Virus record (IMG/VR): IMGVR_UViG_3300020472_000201
Span: 1 to 21,161 of that record
DNA: 21,161 nt
Strand: one strand, 5' to 3'
Source: a virus
Shown here: piece after piece, positions 14,465-21,015 of the stretch
Layout: every line of letters starts with the position of its first letter
How positions within the stretch are numbered: position 1 is the stretch's first letter
Made by a program: the position numbers and the translations under genes
Notes under the pieces: model-generated
Seen by the model: only the letters and a program-made list of their open reading frames with translations
Databases searched by the model: none
Told to the model about the DNA's origin: nothing

Positions 14465-14564
14465 AAGTTGGCTCAGCTCCGCAGTATTCGCAGCTCAGTC
14501 CACCGCAAGGGCGAGCTGAGACCGCTTCGTGGTCACAAAATTCACAGGTTAAAAAGGCCCTCAT
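14352..14564 (-). CDS. Small zinc-ribbon-like protein, first gene of the early leftward operon (70 aa)
   Basis: The ATG at 14564 follows GGAAGGAG at good spacing and is preferred to one at 14606. Cys7-x-x-Cys10 and Cys25-x-x-Cys28, with Cys20, make a zinc-ribbon pattern (TCEFCDHE ... CEYCGAEP). The last third overlaps the nuclease gene by 113 nt in another frame, an unusually long overlap for this window. Either the tail is a non-essential read-on, or both frames are used. It lies directly behind the leftward promoter. Function unknown. Confidence 0.55.
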   Translation of the reverse strand: MRAFLTCEFCDHEAVSARPCGGLSCEYCGAEPTYDPETIPTTIPIGTRHVWTMSTPAQIQVHRTSESTKN

Positions 14565-14597
14565 TGAGTTCTCCTTCCTCTTGAGGGGGCGAGGTGG

Positions 14598-14626
14598 ACA
14601 ATACAAAAGCGTTTTCTTTGCGTCAA
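14598..14626 (-). promoter_or_regulatory. Sigma70-type promoter for the early leftward operon
   Basis: On the - strand TTGACG (complement of 14621-14626), a 17-nt spacer, then TATTGT (complement of 14598-14603) give a near-ideal -35/-10 pair. Transcription would start near 14590, ahead of the zinc-ribbon and nuclease genes. It lies in the 112-nt divergent gap facing the HTH regulator gene, so control by that regulator is plausible. Confidence 0.65.
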
Positions 14627-14676
14627 CCCTTGTCTTACAGATGTATAGCCACTAGGATCCCCGCCAGGAGGTCGTT

Positions 14677-14925
14677 ATGACTACAAAGAGCGTTAGTGGC
14701 ACTGGACTTTTGCGAGAGTGGATATCGAGAGAAGCTATTACAAGAAAGCAGGCGGCGGAAAGACTGCAGACTGTTATCCCAACCTTAGACTCGTGGCTTC
14801 AGGGCGCTCGGCGTCCCAGCCTGACGGCTGCGAGAATTATTGAGGAGGCAACGAAGGGCCTTGTGAAGCCTGATGATTGGTTAACTGACTCGGAGTTGGC
14901 CTCTGTTCGCTCTGCCCGACCTTAG
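14677..14925 (+). CDS. Cro/CI-like helix-turn-helix regulator (82 aa)
   Basis: A strong AGGAGG at 14665-14670 precedes the ATG. Residues about 20-47 (TRKQAAERLQTVIPTLDSW, then LQGARRPS) form a helix-turn-helix of the Cro/CI or XRE type: 'R-K-Q-A-A-E-R-L', a turn, then a recognition helix with 'L-D-S-W-L-Q-G'. The C-terminal third is a short tail (KPDDWLTDSELASVRSARP). The gene faces the early leftward promoter across a 112-nt gap and heads the replication operon, so it may act as an early switch. No dimerisation domain like that of full CI is present. Confidence 0.72.
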   Translation: MTTKSVSGTGLLREWISREAITRKQAAERLQTVIPTLDSWLQGARRPSLTAARIIEEATKGLVKPDDWLTDSELASVRSARP

Positions 14926-14940
14926 TTTCGGGAGGGGGTC

Positions 14941-15831
14941 ATGGCTCGTATCCGCTCTGTAAAGCCAGAGTTCTTTCACCACGAGGGGCTTGCTTCATGC
15001 AGTCCCCACGCCCGCCTCTTGTTCGTTGCCCTGTGGCAGTTAGCAGATAGGTCGGGAAGGCTTCGATGGATCCCAATGCAGGTCCACGCACACGCCTTTC
15101 CTCATGAGCCTGAGCTCGACGTGAAGGCTTTAGCCTCTGAGCTTGAAGGCATTGGTTGCCTTCGGCCATACGTTGTCGGCGGGAAGAACTTTGTAGACGT
15201 TCAAAACTTTACGAAGCATCAGAAAGTACCTAATTCTGAAAGGAAATCTGTGCTTCCGGGTGTGTCCCAAGAAACTTTGACAACTTTTATTCGACAAGGT
15301 GTTTGCGAAAGTGGGCATTGGAAGGATGGAAGTATGGAGACAGTAGAACAGACAGTTGTTGAAGATGTAGATGTTGGTTCTTCTGTCTCTCGTATTTGGA
15401 ATACATATAAAAACTATCACCCTAGATCTCGTCCCTCTCCTCCAGCCAGTTGGAGGTCTATGGTCGAGGAGGCTCTAAGAGATCACAGTACAGACGAGCT
15501 TTGCCTTGTCGTCCGCTGGGCTAAGGAGTCTCGTGACTACTCGTTCCAGCGCTCAAAGAAGCTGGACAAACTCAACAACATACTCGCCTCAACGAAGCTT
15601 CCAGGCAGGATTGAGTCTGCCCTTGAGTGGGCAGGGGTCACAACGTCGCTTGAGTCGTACCTCGAGGCGAACGCTCAGGCTGCGATTAGATACAAGGACG
15701 AGTTCGATGGCTTCGGCAAGCAGATGAAGCCGGGGACATTGATTCACTTTATGCAGGCATACGGGCTACCAGTCCCTTCGCCAGAGATTGAAAGGAAGGT
15801 CATACAATGGTTGAGCAGCAGGAGCGCTTAG
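14941..15831 (+). CDS. Phage replication initiator (DnaA/O-like replisome organiser), 296 aa
   Basis: The N-terminus MARIRSVKPEFFHHEGLAS and the following ARLLFVALWQLADRSGRLRW are the standard opening of phage replication initiator proteins with a winged-helix N-domain. A variable linker at about residues 95-165 lies over an AT-rich DNA stretch. The C-terminal part is helical. The next gene is the helicase, overlapping by 25 nt, so initiator and helicase are co-expressed. The start has GGGAGGGGG 2-12 nt upstream. The protein probably binds an origin, perhaps inside its own gene. Confidence 0.75.
   Translation: MARIRSVKPEFFHHEGLASCSPHARLLFVALWQLADRSGRLRWIPMQVHAHAFPHEPELDVKALASELEGIGCLRPYVVGGKNFVDVQNFTKHQKVPNSERKSVLPGVSQETLTTFIRQGVCESGHWKDGSMETVEQTVVEDVDVGSSVSRIWNTYKNYHPRSRPSPPASWRSMVEEALRDHSTDELCLVVRWAKESRDYSFQRSKKLDKLNNILASTKLPGRIESALEWAGVTTSLESYLEANAQAAIRYKDEFDGFGKQMKPGTLIHFMQAYGLPVPSPEIERKVIQWLSSRSA
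15320..15420 (+). other. Candidate replication origin inside the initiator gene
   Basis: The stretch 15361-15420 is only about 33 percent GC (20 of 60 bases), whereas 15061-15120 in the same gene is about 58 percent. Immediately upstream, 15320-15339 carries a GGAAG-type 8-nt step repeat (GGAAGGAT, GGAAGTAT, GGAG). In lambdoid phages the origin lies in the linker of the initiator gene; placement here is by analogy only. Confidence 0.3.
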
Positions 15832-17126
15832 GTTTCAGCACGTCTTCGTCAGAGAAGGCAATCGTTGGTGCCGTGTTTGTTGGTGGGGAGCGGGTGTTTT
15901 ACGAGGCTGACTCTCTCGGCCTACGTGAGGAGCACTTCTCTCAGCCTGGAAACAGGTTGATGTGGAAGATATTTAAGGAAGGACTGGACCGTGGGGTGGT
16001 CCCTGACATCGCCCTTATCCACGAGGAGAACGAGTCTGACGTCGGCAAGTACGGTGGGTGGGCTTGGCTGAACTCGTTTGTGAACAGTTGCGGGTCCCTC
16101 AGCCACCTTCAGAACTACGTTGAGCGGATTGTCTCAGGGCACAGGCGGGGCCGCATATTGAACGCTGCTCGTGTTGCTTTGCAGGTTGGGTCGGACCCAT
16201 CGAGCAGTGCCTCTGACATCCACTCAGCACTTGAGGAGGCGCTTAAGGAGTCTGCTGAGAGTGTCGGGATGGGCTCAGAGTATGAGACCGCTGAGACTTT
16301 GGTCATGGACTGGGCAGCTCGGCGTCAGGCTGTTCTCGACGGCGAGGCTGAGGATCAAGAGTTGACGTGGAACATCCACGCCCTTGACCGCTTTGTTGCT
16401 GCTGGCCCTGGTCACCTTGTGGTGTTGGGTGGTCGGCCAAAGATGGGGAAGAGTCAACTTGCTCTCTCCCTGATGGCCAACGTCTCAAAGAAGTACGGGC
16501 CGACACTCTTCTGCAGTGCAGAGATGGGCAAGGACGCACTCGCTAGGCGCATCATATCTTCTGATGCAAACATTAAGCAGACGGACCCCGTAGGCTTTGC
16601 TGAGGAGACGGCCAAGGTGTTTCGTGAGTGGGCTGGTGTCCCGATGTTCTTCGACTACCGGGCTCGTTCGTTCCAGAACGTGTGTGCTTCTATTCGTTTT
16701 GCTCACCGGAAGCTTGGGATCAAGGCGGCTGCGGTTGACTACCTGCAGCTACTCGAGATGGACGGTGGCCGGACTGAGGAGGAGGAGATTGGCAGGGCGT
16801 CGAAGGGGTTTAAGAACCTTGCTGAGGACCTAGGCATTCCAATTATTCTTCTCGTCCAGGTGAACCGTCGCTGCGAGGAGCGAGCGGACAAGCGTCCAGT
16901 CATGTCAGATATCCGTGGGTCTGGACGTGTTGAGCAGGACGCTGATGCTGTGGTGTTCGTCTACCGGGAGGCGTACTACAACGAGAGGTTTGCTCGGCCT
17001 AGTCAAGTCGAGCTCCTCGTTAGGGCAAACCGTCACGGCCCTGCTGGCACTGGCATTGCCTTCTGGAGGCCGGGTGGTGGTTGGTTCCGTGACCCGACTC
17101 CTTGGGAGACTCTCGGAACTAAGTAA
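15807..17126 (+). CDS. DnaB-like replicative DNA helicase (439 aa)
   Basis: RecA-fold hexameric helicase. An N-terminal all-helical domain (to about residue 150) precedes a Walker A GGRPKMGKS at 208-216, CSAEM at 236-240, DYLQLLEMDGG (Walker B, 311-321), and RGSGRVEQDAD at 370-380. RANRHGPAGT at 406-415 carries the sensor/arginine-finger region. This order is that of DnaB family helicases. No primase domain is present. The ATG at 15807 has AAGGAAGG about 6-8 nt upstream and lies inside the end of the initiator gene. It should unwind the phage origin loaded by the initiator. Confidence 0.88.
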   Translation: MVEQQERLGFSTSSSEKAIVGAVFVGGERVFYEADSLGLREEHFSQPGNRLMWKIFKEGLDRGVVPDIALIHEENESDVGKYGGWAWLNSFVNSCGSLSHLQNYVERIVSGHRRGRILNAARVALQVGSDPSSSASDIHSALEEALKESAESVGMGSEYETAETLVMDWAARRQAVLDGEAEDQELTWNIHALDRFVAAGPGHLVVLGGRPKMGKSQLALSLMANVSKKYGPTLFCSAEMGKDALARRIISSDANIKQTDPVGFAEETAKVFREWAGVPMFFDYRARSFQNVCASIRFAHRKLGIKAAAVDYLQLLEMDGGRTEEEEIGRASKGFKNLAEDLGIPIILLVQVNRRCEERADKRPVMSDIRGSGRVEQDADAVVFVYREAYYNERFARPSQVELLVRANRHGPAGTGIAFWRPGGGWFRDPTPWETLGTK

Positions 17127-17130
17127 AGCA

Positions 17131-17165
17131 AAAGCCCGGTCAGATTGGGGTTCTGACCGGGCTTT
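17131..17165. terminator. Strong 14-bp hairpin terminator, probably bidirectional
   Basis: AAAGCCCGGTCAGA (17131-17144) pairs perfectly with TCTGACCGGGCTTT (17152-17165) around a 7-nt loop, directly after the helicase stop. The AAA/TTT ends give U-runs in both directions. It separates the rightward replication operon from the leftward operon ending at 17223. Confidence 0.85.
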
Positions 17166-17166
17166 G

Positions 17167-17204
17167 TCCGCAGAGAGTCCTGTGGGGGGGGTTGGATCTG
17201 CGGA
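17167..17204. other. Second inverted repeat with G-run
   Basis: TCCGCAGA (17167-17174) pairs with TCTGCGGA (17197-17204) around a 22-nt loop holding eight consecutive G (17184-17191). It may back up the 17131-17165 terminator. The long loop makes it a weaker structure. Confidence 0.35.
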
Positions 17205-17222
17205 TTTGCTAGCGAGAAAACA

Positions 17223-17543
17223 CTACCCTTCTTTCTCTGCTGGGACAACCCACAACTGGACAGGGGGAATGCCACGGCATGTCCTCGCCCTAGCTACGGC
17301 TTGGTGACTGATGCCCATCTCTTTTGCGATCTTCCGGTCTGACCAAACTCCAAGTTTTGGGTGGTACTCTTCTTTCTTCCTACGCCCTCGCTTTCTCTTG
17401 ACTTGAAATCGGTCAAGCGCCTTTGCTGCGGTACGAGTGGCGATGTTCCACTTAGCGGAGACCGCCTCGATTGAGCCGAGTTCTCGGTAGTCCTTGATAA
17501 ACTCTTCCTTCTCTTCGTCTGAAACAGCCAATGGTCTAGGCAT
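17223..17543 (-). CDS. Phage HTH protein with two helix-turn-helix units (106 aa)
   Basis: A first HTH-like segment lies at about 20-45 (LGSIEAVSAKWNIATRTAAKAL) and a second at about 68-90 (SDRKIAKEMGISHQAVARAR). Between them is a basic linker (KRKRGRRKK). Two HTH units with a basic bridge suggest a small DNA-binding regulator. It overlaps the methyltransferase end by 8 nt and follows a GGAGAAAGC ribosome site. Possibly it controls the methyltransferase operon or late transcription; the target is unknown. Confidence 0.65.
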   Translation of the reverse strand: MPRPLAVSDEEKEEFIKDYRELGSIEAVSAKWNIATRTAAKALDRFQVKRKRGRRKKEEYHPKLGVWSDRKIAKEMGISHQAVARARTCRGIPPVQLWVVPAEKEG

Positions 17544-18747
17544 TGCTTTCTCCTTTGCTCTTCATAATTTGCTCAGCAATACGCTGGGCAACGATTGGTG
17601 TTACTGCGTTACCCACTTGCCGATACCGGCTAGTTTTTGTGCCCACAAATGGGTAGTCGTCTGGGAAATCCATTAACTTCGCGCACTCCTCTACGGTTAG
17701 TCTTCTTCTTCCGGTGGCCAGCCATAGGACGTCAGACGCCCGGTCAATGCCACCCCGCTGTCTTCCTGACTTGGTCTTGCCTGACATGCTCTTACCCCTA
17801 GTCCCCTTAACTTCGGTCGTTGTGACGGTCGGGGCTGGTTGCTTGAGCAACTCTGGGCGAGAGCCCGCAACGACCCAAGGGCCCGCGTTTCCAATGCGGA
17901 CAGCCGGGATAGTGGTGCAGGGCTCGTCGGTTAAGTCTCTGTAGTTTCTCTTTGAGGCGAGCTCAGCCGACTGGGGGTTCCGGCCACCGCCAATGACGCG
18001 GAGCATCTGGTTCCCCTTGCCTCCGATTGTTGGCGCTGGCTCATCAGTTGTCGCTGGGCGCTCCTGGTTGGGGTGGTTGGCAGAGTTCCTGCTCCCGCTC
18101 AACTCGCCCACTAGGTTAAGTGCTTGTCCCACTGTCGCCCACGGCATGACATCTGACGCAAACATGTCGGATGTCTTGCTCGGGTCCCCGTGAGTCGGCT
18201 CGGGCCAGTCGATTGGATGGGGGCCTGCAACGATGAAGACCCTGCGCCTGCGCTGGGGGACACCGAAGTCGGCACTGTCCAGTATCCGCCAGCCTACCCA
18301 GTTAAAGCGTCTCCCTAGATCTCTAAGAATTACTTCATTGAAGTAGGCGTTGGGGCACGAGGGTGAGCCGATGCAGTTCTTCCCTCGCTTACACGCGCCC
18401 TTGTGATTGGTTAAACCAACGACGTTCTCACCAACAAACCAAGTGGGGTTTGTTACTGACACCGCGTTGATTGTGGCGGGCCACATGTTGCGCTCGTCCT
18501 CAGCCCCCTTCCTCTTGCCAGCCGTAGACCACGCCTGACAGGGGAAGGAGGACCACAGGACGTCCGGAGACATGCCGAGGTATAGAGAGATGTCTCTGAC
18601 GTCCCCCTGGAGCGCAGGGAGCCCCGCAGCACGCATCGTAGAGCAGGCATCCTCATCCCACTCCACACAGGCAAGGTGCTCGCACCCCGCAGCCTCGAGT
18701 CCGAGGGCAGCGCCCCCAGCTCCGGCAAATAACTCAAGTACTTTCAT
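17536..18747 (-). CDS. DNA cytosine-5 methyltransferase (403 aa)
   Basis: It transfers methyl from S-adenosylmethionine to C5 of cytosine. Motif I ELFAGAGG is at 5-12, motif IV SSFPCQ with catalytic Cys70, motif VI ENV at 107-109, motif VIII QRRRRVF at 165-171, and the closing QVGNAV at 377-382. The region about 230-345 is the target-recognition part. It carries three similar 'EP-A/C-P/T-T-I/V' blocks, suggesting short repeats. A Cys-rich insertion after motif VI (Cys119, Cys125, Cys131) is unusual. A good GGAAGGAGAGGGAG site precedes the ATG. The recognition sequence cannot be told. No cognate restriction enzyme gene is visible, so it looks like a protective orphan enzyme. Confidence 0.88.
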   Translation of the reverse strand: MKVLELFAGAGGAALGLEAAGCEHLACVEWDEDACSTMRAAGLPALQGDVRDISLYLGMSPDVLWSSFPCQAWSTAGKRKGAEDERNMWPATINAVSVTNPTWFVGENVVGLTNHKGACKRGKNCIGSPSCPNAYFNEVILRDLGRRFNWVGWRILDSADFGVPQRRRRVFIVAGPHPIDWPEPTHGDPSKTSDMFASDVMPWATVGQALNLVGELSGSRNSANHPNQERPATTDEPAPTIGGKGNQMLRVIGGGRNPQSAELASKRNYRDLTDEPCTTIPAVRIGNAGPWVVAGSRPELLKQPAPTVTTTEVKGTRGKSMSGKTKSGRQRGGIDRASDVLWLATGRRRLTVEECAKLMDFPDDYPFVGTKTSRYRQVGNAVTPIVAQRIAEQIMKSKGESNA

Positions 18748-18760
18748 CTCCCTCTCCTTC

Positions 18761-18997
18761 CTAAATCCACTCGACGTGGCCGAAGGGCATCTCGCGGATG
18801 TTCATGGCGGCGAACTCTGCGTAGTCAGAGAACGTCCTCATGTTTCCGCTGTCATCGAGAGGGCCGAAGCGGTCCTGTTTTTCCTCGTACACTTTCTTGA
18901 TTGCGCCACGGGCCTCCTTCTCAGTTCGACCGATAGCGGTTAGCTCGTATCCAAAGACGTTGAGCTGGGCCAAATAAACAGTTCCTTCCTTGTTCAT
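18761..18997 (-). CDS. Small hypothetical early protein (78 aa)
   Basis: The ATG at 18997 has GGGAG with about 6 nt spacing and is preferred to ATGs at 19003 and 19057. The predicted strands and helices read VYLAQLNVFGYELTAIGRT then EKEARGAIKKVYEEKQ. The C-terminus is FGHVEWI. It lies 13 nt ahead of the methyltransferase and shares its operon. No function was recognised; a small host-takeover or inhibitor protein is possible. Confidence 0.6.
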   Translation of the reverse strand: MNKEGTVYLAQLNVFGYELTAIGRTEKEARGAIKKVYEEKQDRFGPLDDSGNMRTFSDYAEFAAMNIREMPFGHVEWI

Positions 18998-19007
18998 CTT
19001 CATCTCC

Positions 19008-19337
19008 CTAGTAGTCAGCCGGGTTGGCTGGGTAGTGGTCGTTGTGAAAGTAGTCAAGCTGGTCTTTCGGGCGGTCCTCGTCCGGCTCGTTGTCTGGCTT
19101 CCGCTTAACAGTGGTGACGTTGTTCTGGGTTTCTATCCAGACATGAGCTCCGCAAGACAACGGCTTGTCTGGCCGGTAGATAACTCGAGCCGCCTCTTTC
19201 CCATCCTGTCCGTAGATGATGGCCTCGTGGGCGTAGTTGTTTGACTTGTAGGTTTTGACGGTCAGGACTGGCTCAACTTTGCCGCTCTTCCTGTTCGCCT
19301 TGATTACGTGCTGGTTTACGTGAACGATTGTCTTCAT
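19008..19337 (-). CDS. Hypothetical early protein with acidic C-terminus (109 aa)
   Basis: AGAGGAG stands 6 nt before the ATG. The N-terminal 80 residues form strands (MKTIVHVNQHVIKAN, then VLTVKTYKSN). The last 30 are acidic and Asp/Pro-rich (KPDNEPDEDRPKDQLDYF), probably flexible. The leader contains the structured RNA at 19363-19516, so expression may be controlled at the RNA level. No family was recognised. Confidence 0.6.
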   Translation of the reverse strand: MKTIVHVNQHVIKANRKSGKVEPVLTVKTYKSNNYAHEAIIYGQDGKEAARVIYRPDKPLSCGAHVWIETQNNVTTVKRKPDNEPDEDRPKDQLDYFHNDHYPANPADY

Positions 19338-19362
19338 CTCAAACTCCTCTGTTGGTTAATGG

Positions 19363-19432
19363 TGCCGGGGTTGACTTCCTTCAGGCAGGAAGCCCGTTCA
19401 CCGCTGGAGTGGTAAACCCCCAGCCCCCGGCA
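19363..19432 (-). ncRNA. Predicted branched RNA structure in the leader of the 109-aa gene
   Basis: An 8-bp closing helix pairs 19363-19370 (TGCCGGGG) with 19425-19432 (CCCCGGCA). Inside it are a hairpin 19375-19380 with 19387-19392 (CTTCCT/AGGAAG) and a hairpin 19403-19407 with 19420-19424 (GCTGG/CCAGC), which stacks directly on the closing helix. This gives a three-way-type junction. It ends about 13 nt before the ribosome site of the 109-aa gene. The - strand is preferred because it is the transcribed strand. No known riboswitch or tRNA was recognised. Confidence 0.45.
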
Positions 19433-19446
19433 GGCATAGCTATTCA

Positions 19447-19516
19447 CAATGGTTGAGATGTCATTCGACTGGCGGTCGGACCATTGCGGAAAGACTTTGA
19501 AAGGATTCCAACCGCC
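19447..19516 (-). ncRNA. Predicted H-type RNA pseudoknot
   Basis: On the - strand, a 9-bp helix pairs 19508-19516 with 19471-19479 (eight Watson-Crick pairs plus one G-U). A 7-bp helix pairs 19480-19486 with 19447-19453. The helices cross, with no nucleotide between them, so they can stack coaxially. Loops are 21 and 17 nt. The G-U pair is a C-A mismatch if read on the + strand, which favours the - strand. The first helix includes the last base of the upstream stop codon. Confidence 0.4.
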
Positions 19517-19932
19517 TAACCCTGAGTATTTTTCTGAAGGGAGTGCAAGATCTGCTGCCTCCCGAACTTAAACAACTTGCCAGTGACGACATCCTCAGCA
19601 ATGAACGGGTACTTCTTGGCTCGGGTCTTAATCCCCGTGAGGCGGTAGGTCCCGTTAAACGTGCTGAACTCTCGACCGTAGTCGTTAGGCTCTAGCCCGA
19701 AGTACGTGGCCAACCTTTTGAACTCGACTTCCATCGGGTCAATTACCGACCCGGCCTCGTCTAGCTGTTGGACAACGAACTTGAAGGCGACCGGGACCTC
19801 ACCCTTGACGGGGTCGTAGGTGCAGGACTTTCGCTTAAGGGTGATGCCGTGCTTCTTAGCCACGGAAGCCAGGGCTTCGCGAGACTCCTCAAGGATTAAC
19901 TCGACGGTCTTCTTGTTAACTGCAGTAATCAT
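19516..19932 (-). CDS. Hypothetical early protein (138 aa)
   Basis: The N-terminal half is helical and mixed (NKKTVELILEESREALASV). The C-terminal half reads YGREFSTFNGTYRLTGIKTR followed by KYPFIAEDVVTGKLFKFGR, which looks like a small beta domain seen in unnamed phage proteins that I can only vaguely recall. ATG with AGGTAAGAGA upstream. Its stop TAG lies in the pseudoknot helix. No catalytic motif was seen. A DNA- or protein-contacting role is only a guess. Confidence 0.55.
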   Translation of the reverse strand: MITAVNKKTVELILEESREALASVAKKHGITLKRKSCTYDPVKGEVPVAFKFVVQQLDEAGSVIDPMEVEFKRLATYFGLEPNDYGREFSTFNGTYRLTGIKTRAKKYPFIAEDVVTGKLFKFGRQQILHSLQKNTQG

Positions 19933-19937
19933 TTCTC

Positions 19938-20168
19938 TTACCTTCCTTGCCCGTTAATGGGCGGTTGATTGGTCTTCCCTGTCTCCCTGACGAGAAAGAC
20001 TCCTCCTTCACACCGAGTCCACCTGTCCGTCAAATCATGAATGCACATGCCATTCCTGAATATTTCTGAAAGGTTTCCTCGCTCATACGACACAACAAAC
20101 CCGGCACCTAGCTTTGCTAAGAGCTCGACTGGCGACATGTTTGTGTGCTTTTCAATTATCTTTCCCAC
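19938..20168 (-). CDS. Hypothetical early protein (76 aa)
   Basis: A GTG at 20168 follows AGGGAG with about 7 nt spacing and directly abuts the stop of the preceding Cys-rich gene. A later ATG at 20138 has no ribosome site. Strands and helices alternate (VELLAKLGAGFVVSYERG) and the C-terminus is polar. There is no membrane segment or recognised motif. Confidence 0.55.
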   Translation of the reverse strand: MGKIIEKHTNMSPVELLAKLGAGFVVSYERGNLSEIFRNGMCIHDLTDRWTRCEGGVFLVRETGKTNQPPINGQGR

Positions 20169-20423
20169 CTAAAAACTCCCTGGTCCGTGTGTGCTTTCGT
20201 GGTATTGCCTTGAGTCTTCTTGCGCGTCGTAGTTGCAGGGAGGGCAGAGTTGCCACTCGGACATCTCCCCCACATCCCCACACCTCTTGCACGTGCAGTC
20301 GCAACCGCAAGCAACGCAGCGTCCACACGCACGGCACCAGGGGGTGTCGTCTCTTTCATAAGACCATCCTTTCTCGTTTGGGGTTATCAATGGGGCTTGC
20401 ATCACCGAAGCCATCGGGGTCAT
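20169..20423 (-). CDS. Cys-rich zinc-binding protein (84 aa)
   Basis: Ten cysteines lie in a CxxCxxCxxCxCxCxCxxC block at 30-48 and a CPPC pair at 60-63. The first 28 residues are poor in Cys and may be a flexible N-terminus. The start at 20423 overlaps the upstream stop (ATGA), which fixes it despite several internal ATGs. Such dense cysteine knots usually bind two or more zinc ions. Function unknown; early-operon position suggests host takeover or regulation. Confidence 0.6.
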   Translation of the reverse strand: MTPMASVMQAPLITPNEKGWSYERDDTPWCRACGRCVACGCDCTCKRCGDVGEMSEWQLCPPCNYDAQEDSRQYHESTHGPGSF

Positions 20424-20704
20424 CCTTCTTTCCCTGAAGAGCCTGGGTTTGGGAAGCGTCGACGGACCAACGCGAACCCACTCAACCCTGCCTCAGAAGC
20501 TGTGCCGCTGATGATTGAGAGCGACTCGTGGATGCGACGAAGCGCAGTCCCGAAGTCGTCACGCTCTCTTTCATCGAAGCCCCTTTGTGTGGTGATCTTC
20601 CACGTAAATGGGGTCAGGGAATCCCAGGACTCAAGCAACTCGGTTTGGATTGTTCTTAAGGCCAACTCGAGGTAGGCCTCTCTCTGTGTCTTATCTGCCA
20701 TCAC
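20420..20704 (-). CDS. Helical hypothetical early protein (94 aa)
   Basis: A long amphipathic helix (TQREAYLELALRTIQTELLE) opens the protein, followed by a strand and a second helix (LRRIHESLSIISG). The C-terminus is basic and Gly/Pro-rich. GGAGGTGTGTG precedes the ATG. It overlaps the Cys-rich gene by 4 nt. No motif was recognised. Confidence 0.58.
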   Translation of the reverse strand: MMADKTQREAYLELALRTIQTELLESWDSLTPFTWKITTQRGFDERERDDFGTALRRIHESLSIISGTASEAGLSGFALVRRRFPNPGSSGKEG

Positions 20705-20714
20705 ACACCTCCTT

Positions 20715-21002
20715 CTATTCGTCCCAGTGCCAGCCCTTGAAGTAGCTGACCTGTATCTCTGAGCAGGTCGAGGCTGGCGAGTAGTCCTCGATAACCTTGA
20801 ACCCGGCTCTGGTTAAAATTCTCTCCATCTCTGCTCGACCCGGAAGACTGCCGGAATTGACGTACACAAAAGACTTATCTCCGTAGGTCTCATCCGAGAC
20901 ATTCTTCGGTTGAGCCCTTTTCCTTAGGTCGTTTGCGGTGAATGGCTTTGAGACAAAGCCATGCTTAAACAGCAGGTCGCCAAGCTTGGTTGTTGATTTC
21001 AT
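20715..21002 (-). CDS. Small hypothetical early protein (95 aa)
   Basis: The ATG at 21002 follows GAAGGGGGAAGAC. An upstream in-frame start near 21158 was rejected because that stretch holds the C-terminus of another gene in a different frame. The protein has two likely domains: a basic N-terminal part (FTANDLRKRAQPKNVSD) and a C-terminal part with EMERILTRAGFKVIEDYSP and a final KGWHWDE. No function was recognised. Confidence 0.55.
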   Translation of the reverse strand: MKSTTKLGDLLFKHGFVSKPFTANDLRKRAQPKNVSDETYGDKSFVYVNSGSLPGRAEMERILTRAGFKVIEDYSPASTCSEIQVSYFKGWHWDE

Positions 21003-21015
21003 GTCTTCCCCCTTC

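Noticed and set aside
14618-14649. Rightward promoter for the HTH gene (TTGCGT ... TATAGC)
   Set aside because: The spacer is 20 nt and both boxes are weak, so it was not listed, although a promoter must exist nearby.
17184-17191. Run of eight G as a phase-variation tract
   Set aside because: It lies in a gap between convergent terminators with no promoter or start nearby; an assembly error in the run length is also possible.
19363-19432. Possible tRNA: 8-bp acceptor-like stem with inner hairpins
   Set aside because: No D, anticodon or T-arm geometry and no GTTCGA-type loop on either strand; it is kept only as an unnamed structured RNA.
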